Source of the DNA: Casuarina equisetifolia
Taxonomy: Eukaryota > Streptophyta > Magnoliopsida > Fagales > Casuarinaceae
DNA length: 64,000 bases
Direction: 5' to 3'
Assembly (NCBI GenBank): GCA_028551475.1
Contig: CM052356.1
Location: forward strand, 27,431,884-27,495,883
Positions 59,858 to 64,000 of the stretch are shown in pieces. Below the pieces are notes generated by a model. It was not told the DNA's origin and made no database searches. It saw nothing but the letters and a program-made list of their open reading frames with translations. A program made the position numbers and the translations under genes. Positions within the stretch are counted from its first letter, which is position 1, and every line of letters starts with the position of its first letter.

Positions 59858-62410
59858 TGAATACGAAGGATAGGTTTAGGTGACCGGTGATTACCGGGGG
59901 CTCTTTGGGTTGACCTTCATGTACTTCCACTTCGTTTTTCTTTAACTTCTTATTTATAATTTTAGATGGATTAATACCAGACTAGATGATGATAGGGTGA
60001 TGCAGCACTACCAAAGCCTAGGTACACATCAAGGGGTACTCCTACCTCATTAAAGTTGAGAAAATATAACATTTTCAAAATCATAATCGTGCACATAATC
60101 CACTTCAACATTGCATGAAACTCGAGGGACATTTGGATGCTATTGAAACAGCGAATAAGTGGGGTATCTCCCGTTAAAATCATATAGAATCCAATGAACC
60201 AAAAGGTCCCCATTATCAAGAAGGAAGGAAAACAACGGTGCAAAAAGAATGCACGATGGTCATGTTTATCATAGAATTAATGGCACTAGGTTGCCATCTA
60301 TTTCATTCCATGAACAGCAGTGAAGGTGGATCTTCAAATGAACGGTTGGCGTAGTGTGGGATGTGTGCGCACTAGATCATGATTTACACGTGTCGTTCAC
60401 CCAGAAGTGGAAGAAGAGATGGGTTAGAGTCAACCAGGGTGGCATGACTCAAGTCCTCTATTCTTTCTTGTTTTTTTATTTTTTTATTTTTTTTTATTTT
60501 TGGTTTTTAATTTTGTGGGGGCAAAGGAATTCAACACAAAATGGAGACCACAAAATGATAAAGGCTTGAGCTTCACGGAAGTGGGCAAGTGGGTGGGTCG
60601 GTCTCAAATGTTGGACTGAGCAGCAACTTGGAAACTTCCGTGCCTCTCATTTCTCTCGCCCACCCAACTTTGTATGACCAAGTCAATAGGATTCAAGTCG
60701 CTTAAACCAGTGTTTTATTGCTCGTCTTGGTAGGTGGGTGCACTTGTTTCTTGGAGGGGCAAATATGACGGTCCTTTTGATCCAACCTTGTTCGGTTGTG
60801 GTTTCTTCATGAAAAGATAGCTGCTTTCTTGATGCCAACTCAATCTTGATTCATTTCATGTGTTTAGAGGGGGGAAAGGGTGTGAAAAACAAAAAAAATA
60901 ACACACGTTTCATTGTCATGATGATATAGGTTTGTGATATTGGTTAAATAGAATTAGGCTCAACCGTATATGTTATGTATATATTTTGATATGGGCTTAT
61001 CAAAGGAAAACTTGAGCCTCTGGTCTCCTTCGATGGAGACCCATAGCTCCGCAATGAACGAGGTCAACTTTCAATTCATTCATTCATGAAAAAACAAAAT
61101 TCTCCTTCTACCTTATTTATACATATGATACATGGGTTTAGGCCTAACGCTACTTGACCAATCACACAGACCTGTAACAAATGAAATGAACAAAGGATAT
61201 TGACAAAAGACTAAGTTTTTCTGATCAAGTATTGACAAAAACAACAAAAAAGCATCTTCATACATTAGTTGACTTCATGAGATTGCTTGTTAGAGGCCGT
61301 AGGGAGGCATGAACTCTCTGAATGAAGCCGGTCTTTCAGATGCGTGAAGGGACGGACACCCTTACTGTGACCTTTTTCTTTCTTCTTTCTATGTCGACCT
61401 CTGCTTCATTGAAAAGAAGTAAACTGTACTGTTCATAAGCAGCTTGCAGAAGCGCAGGAAAGGTTTAGATGCAAACGGCAAAGCAGTGCCAAGTTACCTA
61501 GCGATAGTGACAGATGAAAAAGTAGTAGGCCACCTTCCATTTGCCTTGTACGACGGCAAAGGCTATCCTCTTGTTCGACGAGGTCAACTGTGGAAAACAT
61601 CTCTGCGGTTTCCTATGGACTCTGTCATGTATGCTTCAAATCGTTGACAAGCCTTTGGTCAATTATAGCAAGAATGTTGAAACCTTCGGTTGGTCAGAAT
61701 CCAAAAGGCAATTTTCCACACAGATCGCTATTCAAACGTGTTGAAATAACTTTTCTTTGATTTTTGATTTTTGATTTTTTAATTTCTCATCATTAATATG
61801 TGCCCTAACCACCGATTGGTTTCCGGCCAAATGTGAATACCTAAGGAAAGGGCTTAGAGAATTGACAAATGGATGATTTAAAAGGGATTTCTATAAAGAT
61901 TCAACTTGATAAATAAATCCAACACGTACAAGCTTGGATGACCAATTATATCTTTTTTATTGTTGTGATGTCATCCATAATTTTATAACAATACATAATT
62001 CGTGCAACTTGAATAATTTTAATCTCAAATCTTTATCTATTTCTACAAGTATGTTTCAAAATATATTTGTATTAAATCTATAGATAGATGATAAAACATG
62101 ACGCTAATAACATAGTGTAGATTATGTTAGATAGTTGGTAATATCAATCTTTACAAGTTCATAAGTATAGATTATACTATCAAATTATATTAAGTGACCA
62201 ATATCAAGTAGTTTTTTCTTTCTTGAAGAATGCATATCAATAATAGCATTTCTTTTTATATAAGAATGAATAAGTTCAAATTTGAACGAGCCAACGTTAA
62301 ATATATAGTTTAATTTAGTACTGATATGATACTTAACTTGCACCCAAACTAGAACTTACATAATAAACAGACAACATTCCTGTTCTATGCAGAATATAAC
62401 TAGGAAATAG
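59858..62410. other. Intergenic, no supported gene
   Basis: Mostly AT-rich sequence. At about 60920-61260 a TATA-like TTATTTATAC and polarity resembling a plant LTR are visible, without a matching partner. Frames at 61444-61744 are short and overlap in different phases; none has a recognisable domain. Confidence 0.4.
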
Positions 62411-62670
62411 ATCTTTAGAGGCGGCTCTAGAAGTGTAGCTGAACCGCCGTTAAAAATAAACCTGGCGAACAGTGAGAGAGATTTAGGGATTAGTGCAGTG
62501 GGCAGTGGTCGGCCAACCATCACATTGACGTAGTTGACGTGGCTGCCAGTAGGTATCGCGGCATATCACTTTTAGCGGCGGCCACCTGACTGCAGAGACA
62601 CTTTTGGTGGTTCGTCCACCGCCGCAATATCTACAAGAAAACTCAATTTAAAACTTTTTCTGCACTAGTG
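62411..62670. mobile_element. CACTA (En/Spm) transposon end, remnant
   Basis: Read on the minus strand from 62670, the sequence starts CACTAGTGCAGAAAAAGTTT, the form of a CACTA terminal repeat. It is followed by GGCGG/CCGCC subterminal motifs: GCGGCGG with ACCACC, TAGCGGCGGCC near 62571-62583, and GGCGG...CCGCC at 62417-62450. The opposite end and any transposase are not visible, so this is a remnant or a very short derivative. Confidence 0.55.
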
Positions 62671-64000
62671 CTCAGAGACAATGGCAGCACAAGAAGTAGC
62701 CAAGATGATAAGCACCTTTTTGTACCAAACATCCATATCCATCCCATGCAGGTGCCGAATGCAGTGGCTTCCGTGTGTTATTATGGAGAGTCCACTTCTC
62801 TTTCAAGTCCCACCAACACTCAAAATAGCGATCACCAACATCATGATGTGTCACTGATTGCAGAATGACTCCTTCCCTACTCAACACCAATGAAAATGAC
62901 GTTCTTCACAAACTTAATCTGTTAACCACATATAGTGGGAATGCTACCACTCCATATTCAAAGGCTAATCTTGTAGTCCAGGGCAGCAAATTTAGTGTCG
63001 TTGAAGAAGGGTTTTCCTTTTTTGGTTTTAATCTAGATGGAGGTTAGGAGATTTAGAAAAATTTATTAGAAGAGAGAAAGGCCTAAAGCCTGCCATGTGA
63101 CAAGACCTCCTAGATGCCATTGAACTATCAAGGCTCATGCCCAAAAAATTTTTGTTATATCCCAACAAAAATAACATTGATACATAAAAATTTTAAACAA
63201 GCACAGACCAGTGATAATTGAGATTATAATAGTCAATCATATATGCTACTAATCTAATAATAATAATATTTAACTAAAGTAAAATTACTTACAAGCAACT
63301 CAGGTATGCACAATTTGAATTAAGAGGAGTTTTATACTAAAGCATGCAGATTTACATCAAACCAGATCAATAAGCAAGACAGAGACAGATAATATCACTG
63401 AGAAAGCCTGCACAATACAGTATACTATTGGAACAACACGCAGATAAATAAAGATTTTTTAAACTTCTAGATCACAAGCCCATGGTATGTCGTTCTTTGC
63501 CAAACAGGATCCACAAAGCCCACTTTTTATACGGAGGATCTCAAACTAGCCATTGAGAAAGGCCCCTTCAGTTCAGACATTGGGCTTATGGGTCCCAAGT
63601 TATCTTGTTTTTCTAAACTAAATTTTCGTGCTTTAAGGTTAGAAAGTTAAAAAGTTTTACCGATCCATATTAAGGGAAAATGGGGTAAAAATGGATCTTG
63701 CAGTAATTACTATTTTTGATTTTTCGAATATCTCCCAAGTTTATCTTAAATATTTGGTTATAAAAAGAATTAATTTTATGGCTTGTGCTTGATGGCTTGG
63801 CGACCAACTGTCCTTTGAAGCCATTACGAGGTTGAAAGTTGAGTTTTGTGAATCACCACAAGCCCCTACATAACCACCACAATCATGGGGATCGTCTGGC
63901 CTGAACAAAGAGAGTCTCCGCGACAAAGCGGTGGAGCCAACCACCTTCTCATAGTCAACCGCCGGAAACCCATGACGGGTTCACACGCGAGCACGACGGA
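62671..64000. other. Right end of the window, no supported gene
   Basis: AT-rich sequence, then a GC-richer final 250 bp where the minus strand is open (63741-63944 and slightly beyond). It could be part of a gene that continues past the window, but I cannot identify it. Confidence 0.3.

Noticed and set aside
1-64000. CRISPR arrays, bacterial operons, riboswitches, rRNA genes
   Set aside because: None seen; the window is nuclear plant DNA and the short repeats found are microsatellites, LTRs or gag repeats.

Overview
This is a nuclear window from a flowering plant, most likely a eudicot. The evidence is intron-rich genes with GT-AG splice sites, plant-specific families (early nodulin-like phytocyanin, oleosin, CHUP1-like, chloroplast cyclophilin) and two plant Ty1/copia retrotransposons. 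The sequence does not let me name a species. Splice sites, frames and lengths below come from reading the sequence; family assignments come from recognising conserved motifs, with no database search.

Layout. 0.4-4 kb (minus): an early nodulin-like phytocyanin and a leucine-rich-repeat protein of the Piriformospora indica-insensitive 2 (PII-2) type. 7.4-13.8 kb (plus): a seven-exon C3HC zinc-finger gene (ILP1/NIPA-like) that uses one GC-AG intron. It converges with a chloroplast cyclophilin gene (14.1-15.4 kb, minus). 16.1-19.1 kb (minus): an organellar single-stranded DNA-binding protein. 21.6-23.4 kb (plus): a universal stress protein. 24.5-31.8 kb: an old, degenerate copia element on the minus strand, complete with 636-bp LTRs and TATAT target duplications. 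34.2-38.2 kb (plus): a domesticated hAT-transposase gene with a BED finger. 41.1-46.3 kb (minus): eIF2B delta, divergent from a CHUP1-like coiled-coil gene (46.9-49.4 kb, plus). 50.2-56.0 kb: a second, much younger copia element on the minus strand (LTRs about 1.5% diverged, CCAAG target duplications). 57.0-57.4 kb (plus): an intronless oleosin. 59.3-59.8 kb (minus): a small conserved plant protein of unknown role. The last 4 kb has no supported gene but carries what looks like the end of a CACTA transposon.

The host genes are unrelated housekeeping or tissue genes and do not form a pathway or cluster. The most noteworthy observations are: an in-frame stop inside the conserved core of the CHUP1-like gene; a one-base frame break and two possible N-termini in the hAT-derived gene; in-frame tandem repeats built from inverted repeats in the gag of the young copia element; and a pattern of single-base losses, mostly in homopolymer runs, that could be real or could be assembly error. 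I found no convincing new multi-gene system.
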